Origin: JASMTM01 sp964441735
GTDB lineage: Bacteria; Thermotogota; Thermotogae; Petrotogales; Kosmotogaceae
DNA: 64,000 nucleotides
Direction of reading: 5' to 3'
NCBI GenBank assembly: GCA_964441735.1
Contig: CAYTVB010000001.1
Location: forward strand, 1-64,000
The position numbers and the translations under genes were made by a program. The notes beneath the pieces were generated by a model. That model saw nothing but the letters and a program-made list of their open reading frames with translations. It had not been told where the DNA came from and did no database searches. Positions 33,635 to 42,411 of this stretch are shown in pieces (positions within the stretch are counted from its first letter, which is position 1; each line of letters opens with the position of its first letter).

Positions 33635-34795
33635 TTGAATTTATTTAAGAAATATCCCGAATCATTTCTCATTTTTTTCATTTACGCAAGCAGAGCTGCA
33701 AAAAACCTGTTTAGCCAGTATTTTGATCAGGAAGGTTTTACGGCGTCTCAAATCGGTATACTGATGGCTGTTCTTCCTGTTGTGACCTTATTTGTAAATC
33801 CTTTCTGGTTCAAAATGGGCAAGAAATTTTCTGAAAAAATGGTCTATATTTTTCTTGCTGTTTTGACGGCCTTTACAATATGGGGTGTGTTTATATTTGA
33901 GGGGTTTATTTCTAAATTAATTTTCTTTTCTGTTGCATCGGTTTTTTATGCCTCGGTTATCCCGCTGGGAGAATCTCGAATAATTACATCGCTGAAAATC
34001 AAAAAAAGACTATATGGGAGAGTTAGACTCTGGGGAACAATTGGTTTTGGAACTACAGCTGTTTTAATAGGTATGCTGGTTAAGACAGGATTTTATAGTG
34101 TTTTTCTTGTTTTTTCAGGGGTTATGCTTCTTTCTTTACCTTTTTTGAAGAACTTTTCATTCGATGAAAAAGGAGAAAATACAGAAGATAATAACCGGGA
34201 AAAAAGTGCTGGTAAAGGAACATTTTCAATGTTTTTGTTATTAACAGCCGGAATGTTTTGTGGAGTAACTATGAACGCTTTTCACAATACATTTATTCCG
34301 TTATTGACCAGAGAAAAGGGATTTGATGTGTCTTCAGTGGGTATTGTATTTATGGCTATGGCATTTTCTGAAATACCCTTTTTGTTTTTTGCAGATAAAA
34401 TTGTAAAACGTCTTGGATATCTTCCTGTTTTAACTGCCGGTATCTTTTTCGAAGGGGTTAGAATAATTCTGGTTACCCTGAGCAGCTCATTGATTATGTT
34501 AATCTTTTCGGAGTTTTTTCATGGAGTTACTTATATACTCGTTTATTTCTCACTTTTTACCTACATTCACTATGAACTTCCAAAGAATCAGATTACGAAA
34601 GCACAGAGTATTTTCTGGGTAGTCAGGTCAGGACTTACATACATTACAGGTTCGCTTCTGGGTGGTTTTCTTATAGATATGATAACAACCGTCACCGCAT
34701 TCCGTATGATGGGTATAATCGCTCTGTCCGTTGCAGTATTTATAACACTAATCTCATTATTTTCTCGATGGAAAAACAGAATCTATAATGATTAG
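33635..34795 (+). CDS. MFS transporter (MFS_1-like)
   Basis: The 386-residue protein has about twelve hydrophobic segments and resembles the MFS_1_like/nucleoside-symporter branch: FYASRAAKNLF-like N-terminus, QEGFTASQIGILMAVLPVVTLFVNPFW in the first helices and GRVRLWGTIGFG after helix 4, which carries the Arg typical of the family. Substrate unknown. The start is TTG at 33635 with only a weak ribosome site, perhaps coupled to the upstream iron transporter gene. The stop lies 3 bases from that of the convergent FGGY kinase. Confidence 0.78.
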   Translation: MNLFKKYPESFLIFFIYASRAAKNLFSQYFDQEGFTASQIGILMAVLPVVTLFVNPFWFKMGKKFSEKMVYIFLAVLTAFTIWGVFIFEGFISKLIFFSVASVFYASVIPLGESRIITSLKIKKRLYGRVRLWGTIGFGTTAVLIGMLVKTGFYSVFLVFSGVMLLSLPFLKNFSFDEKGENTEDNNREKSAGKGTFSMFLLLTAGMFCGVTMNAFHNTFIPLLTREKGFDVSSVGIVFMAMAFSEIPFLFFADKIVKRLGYLPVLTAGIFFEGVRIILVTLSSSLIMLIFSEFFHGVTYILVYFSLFTYIHYELPKNQITKAQSIFWVVRSGLTYITGSLLGGFLIDMITTVTAFRMMGIIALSVAVFITLISLFSRWKNRIYND

Positions 34796-34798
34796 TTT

Positions 34799-36223
34799 TC
34801 ATGAATACTTCTGAATATTAGCAAGTTTCGAAAAGGAATTAAGGTTACTGTAGTAAATACTTCTGTATATTTTAAAAAGTTCAAGATACCTTTCATGTCT
34901 GTAACCATCAGGAACAAATACATTTTTTATTTTTACCAGTTCATCACTCATCTCAACGATATCTTTATCCATCAATGCTGAAATGGCAAATATTGCTGTT
35001 CCAAGTAATTCGGATTCATATACATGAGGTAATTCGACTTTTTTATTCAGAACATCTGCCTTTATTTGATTTAGGATACTGTTTGTTGCCTGTCCTCCGG
35101 TTGTTCTAATTTTAGAAATTTCACCGCCTGATTTTTCCATTCTATTCACAATATCAGCGATAGAAAAAGCTATTCCTTCCAGAATAGAAACAAGCATGCT
35201 GTTTTTATCTGTATCCAGGGTTAATCCAAAAAAAATGCCTCTGGCGTCAGGATTCCAGTGAGGACTTCTTTCTCCACTGAGGTAAGGTAAAAAAATGATA
35301 TTTGTTGGTCGATTTACATTCAGTAAATTTCCTTTCATTTCTCCTAAATCAATACCTGCTACATTTGAACAAAACCAATCAATTGCTTTTCCGGAAGTTT
35401 TCATAATTCCGCTTAATTTCCAGTGATTTTCAGTGAAATAAGGGGTGGTCATAATGCCATCTGCTTCAACTTTTTTTGAGGAACAAAGAGTAACACCCTG
35501 AGATGTTCCACCACGATCGCACAAATAACCTGCGTTGACCGTTCCTGTACCAACAAGAGCAGCAGCAAAATCCGGAGCTCCTGAAACAACTATGGCATCT
35601 CTTGGAAAATCAAATTCTTTCGATATTTCTTTTGTAATGTTTCCAACAATTTTTCCCGTTGGCGCTAGTTCAGGAATAATAAATTTATCAGCGAGATTGA
35701 ATTTTTTTAGATCATTATTGTTCCATGGAATATAACCGGAACAGTCAAAAGTCATGTTCACTATTTTTTCAGTTAACTGATAACATATGTAATCAGCTGG
35801 TTGTAAAAGATAATGTGGTTCTTCAACTTTCTTACTCAACCAGTTTAGTTTTGCTATAACAGAAGCGAGCTGGGGATCTTTTTTTTCTTTAGTTATTTTA
35901 GTTATATCCAGGGTATGGCTGTTGTCGAGCCAGGTTATTGCTTTCTGATTGAAACCACCTTTAATATTCATAGGTACTATTGTAGGCCCCTGACCGGATA
36001 TGCTTATAGCCCTGATGTTATTTTTTTTATCCTTCGGGATTTTTTTAACAGTGCTCGCCAGTGCATTCCACCAGACCAGGGGATCTATTCTTTCGCTGCC
36101 ATTCTGCCTGGTATTTACACATTTTTCTCTTTTAACTATAATCTGGTTACCCTCCAAATCAAAGAGAGCAATTTTTACATTAGTTGTTCCTATATCAATT
36201 GCTAAAACGTAATCAGACAACAC
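34799..36223 (-). CDS. FGGY-family carbohydrate kinase
   Basis: The 474-residue protein has the full FGGY kinase plan: AIDIGTTNVKIALFD (phosphate 1 loop), SGQGPTIVP, a catalytic Asp in SGAPDFAAALVGTG, the YLSGERSPHWNPDARG FGGY signature region, and a C-terminal adenosine loop (TGGQATNSILNQIKADVL). ATP-dependent phosphorylation of a pentulose, hexulose or polyol is expected. It is the last gene of an operon with an alcohol dehydrogenase, a DhnA-type aldolase and a BMP-family ABC importer, so its substrate is probably the oxidised product of the imported compound. The start is GTG (or the next TTG) and overlaps the RpiR stop. Confidence 0.87.
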   Translation of the reverse strand: MLSDYVLAIDIGTTNVKIALFDLEGNQIIVKREKCVNTRQNGSERIDPLVWWNALASTVKKIPKDKKNNIRAISISGQGPTIVPMNIKGGFNQKAITWLDNSHTLDITKITKEKKDPQLASVIAKLNWLSKKVEEPHYLLQPADYICYQLTEKIVNMTFDCSGYIPWNNNDLKKFNLADKFIIPELAPTGKIVGNITKEISKEFDFPRDAIVVSGAPDFAAALVGTGTVNAGYLCDRGGTSQGVTLCSSKKVEADGIMTTPYFTENHWKLSGIMKTSGKAIDWFCSNVAGIDLGEMKGNLLNVNRPTNIIFLPYLSGERSPHWNPDARGIFFGLTLDTDKNSMLVSILEGIAFSIADIVNRMEKSGGEISKIRTTGGQATNSILNQIKADVLNKKVELPHVYESELLGTAIFAISALMDKDIVEMSDELVKIKNVFVPDGYRHERYLELFKIYRSIYYSNLNSFSKLANIQKYS

Positions 36224-37067
36224 CTTCGTCTCCCTTTCTTTTGTAGTTAATAATATCTTCGAATTTTATGTATGTATCCAGAAATCTTTCCTTCCCCAAT
36301 TCGAGAAGTTTCAAAAATAAGCTGTCAACTACCAGAAGTTGAATATAACGCGTAAGAATTCCACCTTCCGGAATCACCTTTGTTTTCGAGTAAGTAGGAA
36401 GCTGTATATCTCCCTTTCTGAGAATTTTTGAGTTAGGTGGAGCTATACTGATAATTTTTGATCCAGCATTTGATGCATAATTCATTGAGTCAATTAAATC
36501 ACTGGAAGAATGACTGCTAGAGATTGCTATGGCACAACTTTCTTTTGTCATTTGTGAAGCTGAAACACTTTGCATAAATGCATTCTCGAAAAAGTTTACT
36601 TGAAATCCCAAAAATTTCACTTTCATAAAGAGATCTCTTCCTGCAATTGAGTCAAAGCCAAATGCCATAATATCAATAATTTTACTGTGTAAAATTAACT
36701 CACACCCTTTTCTAATACTCTCTGAAGAAATTAAAGGTAATGTATGATTTAGATTATCTGATATATATTGAACCAGATTACGGGAAGTGTTTGAGACTTT
36801 ATCGAAATCGAGTCTCATCGATTCAATTAATTCTATTTCCTGAGCGATGTTTATTTTCAGGCTACGAAATCCATTGAAACCGAGTTTTTTACAAAAATCT
36901 ACAATGGTTGAGGGAGCGGTATTTGTTTCACTGGCCAGTTCTTTTATGGTTAGATTAATAACAAGTCTTGGAAATTCCGATATGTATTTTGCTACTCGAA
37001 ATTGTGCAGGTTTTAGATAGGGTAACTCATCTTTCAAGCTTTGAAAAATACTGTTCTTATCTTTCAT
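36213..37067 (-). CDS. RpiR-family transcriptional regulator
   Basis: The 284-residue protein has an N-terminal RpiR helix-turn-helix (about 1-75; LTIKELASETNTAPSTIVDFCKKLGFNGFRSLK) and a C-terminal SIS sugar-phosphate-binding domain (about 105-250; AISSSHSSSDLIDSM for phosphate contact). RpiR proteins respond to phosphorylated sugars. Sitting between the permease and kinase genes with overlaps on both sides, it most likely regulates this operon in response to a phosphorylated intermediate, perhaps the kinase product. No operator could be assigned. Confidence 0.88.
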   Translation of the reverse strand: MKDKNSIFQSLKDELPYLKPAQFRVAKYISEFPRLVINLTIKELASETNTAPSTIVDFCKKLGFNGFRSLKINIAQEIELIESMRLDFDKVSNTSRNLVQYISDNLNHTLPLISSESIRKGCELILHSKIIDIMAFGFDSIAGRDLFMKVKFLGFQVNFFENAFMQSVSASQMTKESCAIAISSSHSSSDLIDSMNYASNAGSKIISIAPPNSKILRKGDIQLPTYSKTKVIPEGGILTRYIQLLVVDSLFLKLLELGKERFLDTYIKFEDIINYKRKGDEGVV

Positions 37068-37947
37068 AGCTTTTTTTCCTCCGTATTGAATAAATAATCA
37101 TTGCAACTAATGTTATTACGAAGGGTAACGTTAATAACAACTTTGGTGATAATTCTGTTAAAGCCTGCAATGTGTTTGAAAAAGCTGAGGCAGCTCCAAA
37201 AATAAACGAAGCGATAAATAGACCAACAGGATGTCCCTGGCTAAGTACCACTGCAACAAGAGCTATCCAGCCACGGCCATTTGTCATACCGCCAACGAAA
37301 GTCTGTAAAGGCAATGATAACGCAGCACCACCCATTCCAGCAAACAAACCACTGACCAAAAAAGCTATCATTCTGTGTTTGAATACTGAAATCCCAACAC
37401 TGTGAGCAGTCTTTTCGTTTTTTCCAACAGCTCTTAGGTGATAACCATAAGGGGTTTTAAATATCAAGTAAAAGCTTATAATTAGCAATATTATTGAAAC
37501 GTAGGTTAATGCATTATAACCACTAAATATCCTTCCAAAAAAAGGTATTTCATTAATGAATGGTATTTCAATAACACTCAATTTTGGTGCATTTTGAAAA
37601 TAGACAGTACCCTTTGAACCACATAGATTGTCAGATAGAAAAACAGTGATTCCCGCAGCAAAAAGATTTGTTGCAAGTCCAGCAACAAAGACATTGGCTT
37701 TGAGTTTTAGGCTTAGATAACCCATGACAAATCCCAAAAGTATCGATATGCTTACACCAGCAAGAAGGCCTATAAAAATACTCTGAGTTATGCTGGTAAC
37801 ATATACAGATATGAATGCGGAGATCAACATCATACCTTCGAGACCAATATTAAGCATTCCCGATAAATTGGTGAACAATCCACCAATTGCCGCAAGTAAA
37901 ATGGGTGTCATCATCGTGATTGTTGTATGAATAAATTCTTCAATCAT
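37057..37947 (-). CDS. ABC transporter permease, BMP/nucleoside type (second)
   Basis: About eight hydrophobic segments and the BPD_transp_2 pattern: GGLFTNLSGMLNIGLEGMMLISAF near the N-terminus and GMTNGRGWIALVAVVLSQGHP in the second half are typical of NupQ/YufQ-like permeases that work with BMP-family binding proteins. It forms the heteromeric membrane channel with the upstream permease. The start overlaps the preceding stop by 8 bases (ATGATTGA), and its own stop overlaps the RpiR start. Confidence 0.9.
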   Translation of the reverse strand: MIEEFIHTTITMMTPILLAAIGGLFTNLSGMLNIGLEGMMLISAFISVYVTSITQSIFIGLLAGVSISILLGFVMGYLSLKLKANVFVAGLATNLFAAGITVFLSDNLCGSKGTVYFQNAPKLSVIEIPFINEIPFFGRIFSGYNALTYVSIILLIISFYLIFKTPYGYHLRAVGKNEKTAHSVGISVFKHRMIAFLVSGLFAGMGGAALSLPLQTFVGGMTNGRGWIALVAVVLSQGHPVGLFIASFIFGAASAFSNTLQALTELSPKLLLTLPFVITLVAMIIYSIRRKKSYER

Positions 37948-38977
37948 CTATTTTCACCTTCTTGCGACTTTTTATGAAAGAGAGCAATCCTTCAGCCGTA
38001 ACCAGGTAAAATACCACAGCCTGTATTATCCTTGCCACTTCTGGTGTAATATCTGATAGCAATGATCCCACGTTGGCACCACTTTCGAGAAAGGCGAAGA
38101 ATAAAGCTGCAGGTATCACGAGAAGTGGATTACTCCTTGCCAGTAATGCTACAGCTATACCGTTCCAGCCGTAACCAGCCGAAAAACCTCTGATAACCCT
38201 TCCGTGAATTCCAAACACATCGATCATTCCTGCCAGACCTGCAAGAATACCGCTAATCATCATTGAAATGACTATAATTTTACCCACGGATATGCCAGCA
38301 TACCTGGAAAAATATCTGTTTCTGCCTGTGATACAAATTTCAAAGCCCAGGTTACTCTTTTTACAGACAAAGTACATGAATACTACTATTCCTATAGCTA
38401 TGAAAATTCCAGTATGTAGATTTGAAGGTGAAAGTATTTTCGATAACATAAGATCTTCTGAAAAATAAGGCGAAGATGAAAGACCTGCCATAGGGTCTTT
38501 GAATGGTCCTTCTAGAAAAAAATCGGTTACATATATCAAGGTATAACTAACCAAAAGTGAGGAAATTAGTTCATTAACATTCCATTTGGATTTTAAATAA
38601 CCTGAAAAAGCAGCTATTAAACCGCCGACAAAGGCTGAGACGACAAGAACTACTATTATTAAGAGAAATGAAGGTAATGATGAGAACTTTATCGCGACAA
38701 AAGTTCCCGCTAGTGCTGAAAAATAGAGTTGCCCTTCAAGCCCCAGGTTGAAAGCCGATGCTGAAAACGCTATACTGGCAGCCAGGCCTGTCAATATTAG
38801 AGGTACTGATGAAGCCAGCATATTTCCAAAAAAGTATGAATTGCTGAAAGGTCCCCTAAAAAAAGCATCGATTGCAGTTAATGGTTCAGAACTGGTAAAT
38901 GAAATCGTTATTATTCCAATAACCAATGAAATGGCAATAGTTATAAAAGCTTTAATCAATTCAATTGTTTTATTCAT
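37940..38977 (-). CDS. ABC transporter permease, BMP/nucleoside type (first)
   Basis: BPD_transp_2-type permease with about nine hydrophobic segments; PLILTGLAASIAFSASAFNLGLEGQLYF and SAGYGWNGIAVALLARSNPL match NupP/YufP-like proteins. The start is taken as ATG 38977 because it overlaps the ATPase stop as ATGA, which suggests coupling; ATG 38986, nine bases upstream, is possible. It pairs with the next permease, the double ATPase and the BMP binding protein to import a nucleoside or sugar-like compound. Confidence 0.9.
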   Translation of the reverse strand: MNKTIELIKAFITIAISLVIGIITISFTSSEPLTAIDAFFRGPFSNSYFFGNMLASSVPLILTGLAASIAFSASAFNLGLEGQLYFSALAGTFVAIKFSSLPSFLLIIVVLVVSAFVGGLIAAFSGYLKSKWNVNELISSLLVSYTLIYVTDFFLEGPFKDPMAGLSSSPYFSEDLMLSKILSPSNLHTGIFIAIGIVVFMYFVCKKSNLGFEICITGRNRYFSRYAGISVGKIIVISMMISGILAGLAGMIDVFGIHGRVIRGFSAGYGWNGIAVALLARSNPLLVIPAALFFAFLESGANVGSLLSDITPEVARIIQAVVFYLVTAEGLLSFIKSRKKVKIDD

Positions 38978-40524
38978 AATGTACATTTTCCTTCTTTTTC
39001 TTGATGCAAACCCATCATATACTCACCAATTTCAGCTTTCGTAAGATCCTTATTATTTTTGAATGATGCGACAATTTTTCCACTGTACATTACCAGAATC
39101 CTGTCGGAAAGATTTAGTATTTCGTCCAGATTTCCTGATATCAATAAGATTCCTTTATTTTTTTCTTTCAGTTTAATAAGAGAAGAATAAACGAATTCTA
39201 TTGATCTCACATCCAGACCCCAGGTTGGCTCACACACAACAAGAACCTCTGGATCACTTGAAAACTCCCTTGCAATAATTAATTTTTGAATGTTACCTCC
39301 GGAAAGCATTCCAACATTTATGTTTAATGAAGGGGTTTTGATATTGTATTTTTCTATGAGGTTTTCTATAAATGAACGTGAATTCTCGAAATCTATCCAG
39401 CCTTTATTTGAGAAATCCTCAGTATAATATCTTGTTGCAAGTACATTTTCCAGAACCGATGAAGAAACTGACACACCAATTTTCATTCGATCTTCAGGAA
39501 TATAAGAAAGTCCCGCTTCTCTTCTTTGACGTGTATTCATATTTGTGATTTCTTTATTACATAGTATTATTTGTCCTTCTCCTGGTTTTATTAATCCCAT
39601 CAGAGATTCAGTGAGATAAAACTGGCCATTTCCCGCAACACCAGCTATTCCAACAATCTCCGCTTTTCCCACAGTAATATTTACATTTCTTAATCTTTCA
39701 ATATTCTCTGAATCCATTAAGGAAAGATTATTGACCTCAAGGAGTATTTCAGGTTCTTCTTTTTTCTCAATGTAAACTTTTTTGTAAATCCCTAATTCTT
39801 TTCCTACCATTAAATAAGATATTTTTTCTTTTGAATAATCTTTTATTTCTCCACTTTCAACAGTTTTACCGTTTCTCAAAATAGTAATATCATCTGATAT
39901 TTTTTTTACTTCACCAAGTTTATGACTGATAAAGATAATTGTTTTTCCCTGGTCCTTAAGCATTCGAACAGTATTGAAGAGCTCCTCTGTTTCCTGTTCG
40001 GTCAGGACAGAAGTAGGTTCATCAAGTATGATTATCCTGGCGCCTCTATACAAAACTCTCAGTATTTCAACTTTTTGTTTTTCACCTATGGATAAATTTT
40101 TTACCTTCAATTCTGGTGTAATAATTAGACCACTTTCATTTGATAAGCGGCAAATTTCTTCACTAATAGTTTTATCATCAACTAATCCTTTTTTTGTTTT
40201 CTCTATCCCCAGGGAGATATTTTCAGTAATGGTGAAATCTTCTACGAGTCTAAAATGCTGGTGAACCATTCCCAATCCGTATTTAAAGCCCTGGCGTGGA
40301 TCAGAAATATTCAACTCTTTTCCTTCGAGTATAATTTCACCTTCGTTTTTATGTTCGATACCACAGAGAATTTTCATCATAGTCGTTTTACCAGCGCCAT
40401 TTTCTCCGACGAGAGCATGAATTCTTGAGCTTTTTACAAGTAGATTTGCTCCTTTTAATGCTGCTACATTATTTGATTCGTATATTTTGTGTATGTTTTT
40501 CATTTGTAGTATGTGGTCTTTCAT
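38974..40524 (-). CDS. ABC transporter ATP-binding protein, two nucleotide-binding domains
   Basis: The 516-residue protein fuses two ABC domains, as in NupO/YufO and sugar importers. Domain 1 has GENGAGKTT (Walker A), LSIGEKQKVEI (signature) and IIILDEPTS (Walker B). Domain 2 has GVAGNGQ, a degenerate Walker A, LSGGNIQKLII, and VLVVCEPTWGLD, again with Cys for Asp before Glu. Asymmetric sites are usual in this family. ATG 40524 is chosen for the CTGGAGGACAG upstream; earlier in-frame starts would run through the hairpin at 40553-40576. Confidence 0.92.
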   Translation of the reverse strand: MKDHILQMKNIHKIYESNNVAALKGANLLVKSSRIHALVGENGAGKTTMMKILCGIEHKNEGEIILEGKELNISDPRQGFKYGLGMVHQHFRLVEDFTITENISLGIEKTKKGLVDDKTISEEICRLSNESGLIITPELKVKNLSIGEKQKVEILRVLYRGARIIILDEPTSVLTEQETEELFNTVRMLKDQGKTIIFISHKLGEVKKISDDITILRNGKTVESGEIKDYSKEKISYLMVGKELGIYKKVYIEKKEEPEILLEVNNLSLMDSENIERLRNVNITVGKAEIVGIAGVAGNGQFYLTESLMGLIKPGEGQIILCNKEITNMNTRQRREAGLSYIPEDRMKIGVSVSSSVLENVLATRYYTEDFSNKGWIDFENSRSFIENLIEKYNIKTPSLNINVGMLSGGNIQKLIIAREFSSDPEVLVVCEPTWGLDVRSIEFVYSSLIKLKEKNKGILLISGNLDEILNLSDRILVMYSGKIVASFKNNKDLTKAEIGEYMMGLHQEKEGKCTL

Positions 40525-40552
40525 AATCTGTCCTCCAGAAAATAGCGAAAGA

Positions 40553-40576
40553 GGACTCCCGCATCTACGGGAGTCC
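40553..40576 (-). promoter_or_regulatory. Intra-operon hairpin between binding protein and ATPase genes
   Basis: GGACTCCCG and CGGGAGTCC form a 9-bp G+C-rich stem around a 6-base loop in the gap between the BMP protein stop and the ATPase start. The following run is only moderately T-rich. Such hairpins commonly stabilise the binding-protein mRNA or attenuate read-through so that the binding protein is made in excess. Confidence 0.65.
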
Positions 40577-40586
40577 AAATTAATAA

Positions 40587-41576
40587 TTATTCCAGGATAT
40601 CGATTTCTCCGCAGTAAAGTTTGGCGAAAATTAGTCTCATTTTCTCTTTAATTTCAGCGGGAATATTGGCAAAATAATTGGGATCTTCAAAGGTAAAATC
40701 AATTGCGCCCTCTTTAATTCCCCAGCGTTCGTATGTCCCGTAAGGGAGTTCTCCTTTGTAATCTCTAATTAGAAGATCTTTGATGGCTTTATCGGCATAC
40801 TTTAAGCTGCAAGCAAGAATAGTATCTGGGTCAAAATGTATGATATTTGAGTCAACACCTATGATGTATTTGTTCATCTCAGCAGCTTTGTTTATAGCAC
40901 CAACACCTGTTCCACCTGCAATTATATGAAGTATGTCTACTCCCTGTTCAAACTGTGCTTGAGCGAGCTCCTGACCTTTATTTGGGTCGGACCAGGTTCC
41001 TGCTGCTGAGAAGACCAGCTCGATTTCAGGATTTACAGCCTTTGCACCCGCGATATATGCAGGTCGCATCCTATCAGTCATTGCAGGATAAATATCACCA
41101 GCCAGCAATCCAACCTTAAGTTCAGGATTTGCTCGTTCCAAATCACTCTGAGTTATTAGTCCTGCGAAATAACCTGCAAGATAAGCCATTTCTTCGTCTT
41201 TGAATCCTAGAGAAAATACATTTGGAATCGATTCAGCTACCAGGCCATCTACAAGAGCAAAATTCTGATTGGGGAACATTCTTGCCACTTTTGCAACACT
41301 GTTTGGCATACCTTCTGTAAAGGTAATCACAAGATCGTATTCCCCGGTTGAAGCAAGACTTATAAGATTTGGTTCCCATTTTGCTGCGTTATATCCGCCT
41401 TCAACTACCTTTAGATCGAATCCCAGTTCCTTTGCTGCTTCTTCAGCTCCAGCCACCATCATTTCATAGATTGGATTTCCACCGACTTCACCGGTTATCA
41501 TCAATGCTGCTGTGTAGGAAAAACCCATAGTGATCACAAGAGCCAAGCTTAACAAAACCAACAATACTTTACGCAC
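40587..41576 (-). CDS. BMP-family ABC transporter substrate-binding protein
   Basis: A signal peptide (about 1-22) without an obvious lipobox precedes a BMP/PnrA-type binding protein. GGNPIYEMMVAGAEEAAKELGF is the first helix, DLVITFTEGM and NFALVDGLV are the strand motifs, and EEMAYLAGYFAGLIT is the family hallmark. BMP proteins bind nucleosides or related sugars in the periplasm and deliver them to the downstream two permeases and double ATPase. The start is GTG at 41576 with AAGGGGGT upstream. The catabolic genes around it argue for a sugar- or polyol-like ligand, but the ligand is not defined by sequence. Confidence 0.9.
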   Translation of the reverse strand: MRKVLLVLLSLALVITMGFSYTAALMITGEVGGNPIYEMMVAGAEEAAKELGFDLKVVEGGYNAAKWEPNLISLASTGEYDLVITFTEGMPNSVAKVARMFPNQNFALVDGLVAESIPNVFSLGFKDEEMAYLAGYFAGLITQSDLERANPELKVGLLAGDIYPAMTDRMRPAYIAGAKAVNPEIELVFSAAGTWSDPNKGQELAQAQFEQGVDILHIIAGGTGVGAINKAAEMNKYIIGVDSNIIHFDPDTILACSLKYADKAIKDLLIRDYKGELPYGTYERWGIKEGAIDFTFEDPNYFANIPAEIKEKMRLIFAKLYCGEIDILE

Positions 41577-41605
41577 GTTAATACCCCCTTTGGTATTTAT
41601 GCTTA

Positions 41606-42391
41606 CTATAGTAGTTCGAGAGCCTGCTTTACTGTATAGTTTTCATGAATAATAGCGCTCAATGCCGAGGTCATTTTTCCTGGCTGAGAATGGCCCCAGA
41701 TATTTCGACCAATTGCAACACCAGATGCACCACAATCTAAAGCATCTTTTACCATTTTTAGTAATTCTTCGACATCGCCTGATTTATTACCACCGAGTAC
41801 AACAATGGGTTTATAGACTCCTCTGACAGTTTCTTTAAATTTATCCATATTTTTTGGATATGCTGTTTTTATCATATCCGCACCGAGTTCCACACCTATC
41901 CTTGCTGCAAGTGCGATATTTTCAGGAGAATGAAGTTCTTTATTAAACCCTCCTGGAAGCATTTCTGCAAGCACAGGAACATTCCATTTGTGTGCATTGG
42001 CACTGATTTGTGAAAGATAATTCAATGTGTTGCTTTCGTCATCCGTTCCTGGTAATCCCATGCAGCCAACTGCGTCAGCACCTATCCTTAAAGCATCTTC
42101 TATAGAGAAAAGCTGACTGTAATGTTTTGAACCAGCACGCAACAAGGATACTCCTCCATCGATTCTCAATATAATACCGGTGCCTTTTAAGGTACTCCAG
42201 AAATTTTTGACTATACCAAATGTAGTGAGGAAAGCGTCAGCTCCATTATTCACAATTTCTTCGAGTACTTTTTTTGTTTCTATTAGATCTGGAAACACAT
42301 TCATTGCACTTCCATGATCCATAGCAACAATCAAACTTCTGTTGTCGTTTCTAAAAATATTGTACATTCTTTTCATTGAAAAAATTTCCAT
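41606..42391 (-). CDS. DhnA/DeoC-type class I aldolase
   Basis: The protein matches the DhnA/LsrF/FbaB branch of class I aldolases: LIVAMDHGSAMNV, VLAEMLPGGF, and the Schiff-base Lys in GADMIKTAYP. Typical reactions are cleavage of ketose phosphates, as by fructose-bisphosphate or tagatose-type aldolase, or thiolysis in LsrF. ATG 42391 is chosen over TTG 42397, because GGAGAG lies nine bases upstream of the ATG. In this operon it could cleave the phosphorylated product of the FGGY kinase. The exact substrate is unknown. Confidence 0.82.
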   Translation of the reverse strand: MEIFSMKRMYNIFRNDNRSLIVAMDHGSAMNVFPDLIETKKVLEEIVNNGADAFLTTFGIVKNFWSTLKGTGIILRIDGGVSLLRAGSKHYSQLFSIEDALRIGADAVGCMGLPGTDDESNTLNYLSQISANAHKWNVPVLAEMLPGGFNKELHSPENIALAARIGVELGADMIKTAYPKNMDKFKETVRGVYKPIVVLGGNKSGDVEELLKMVKDALDCGASGVAIGRNIWGHSQPGKMTSALSAIIHENYTVKQALELL

Positions 42392-42411
42392 ATACAATCA
42401 CTCTCCGATCA

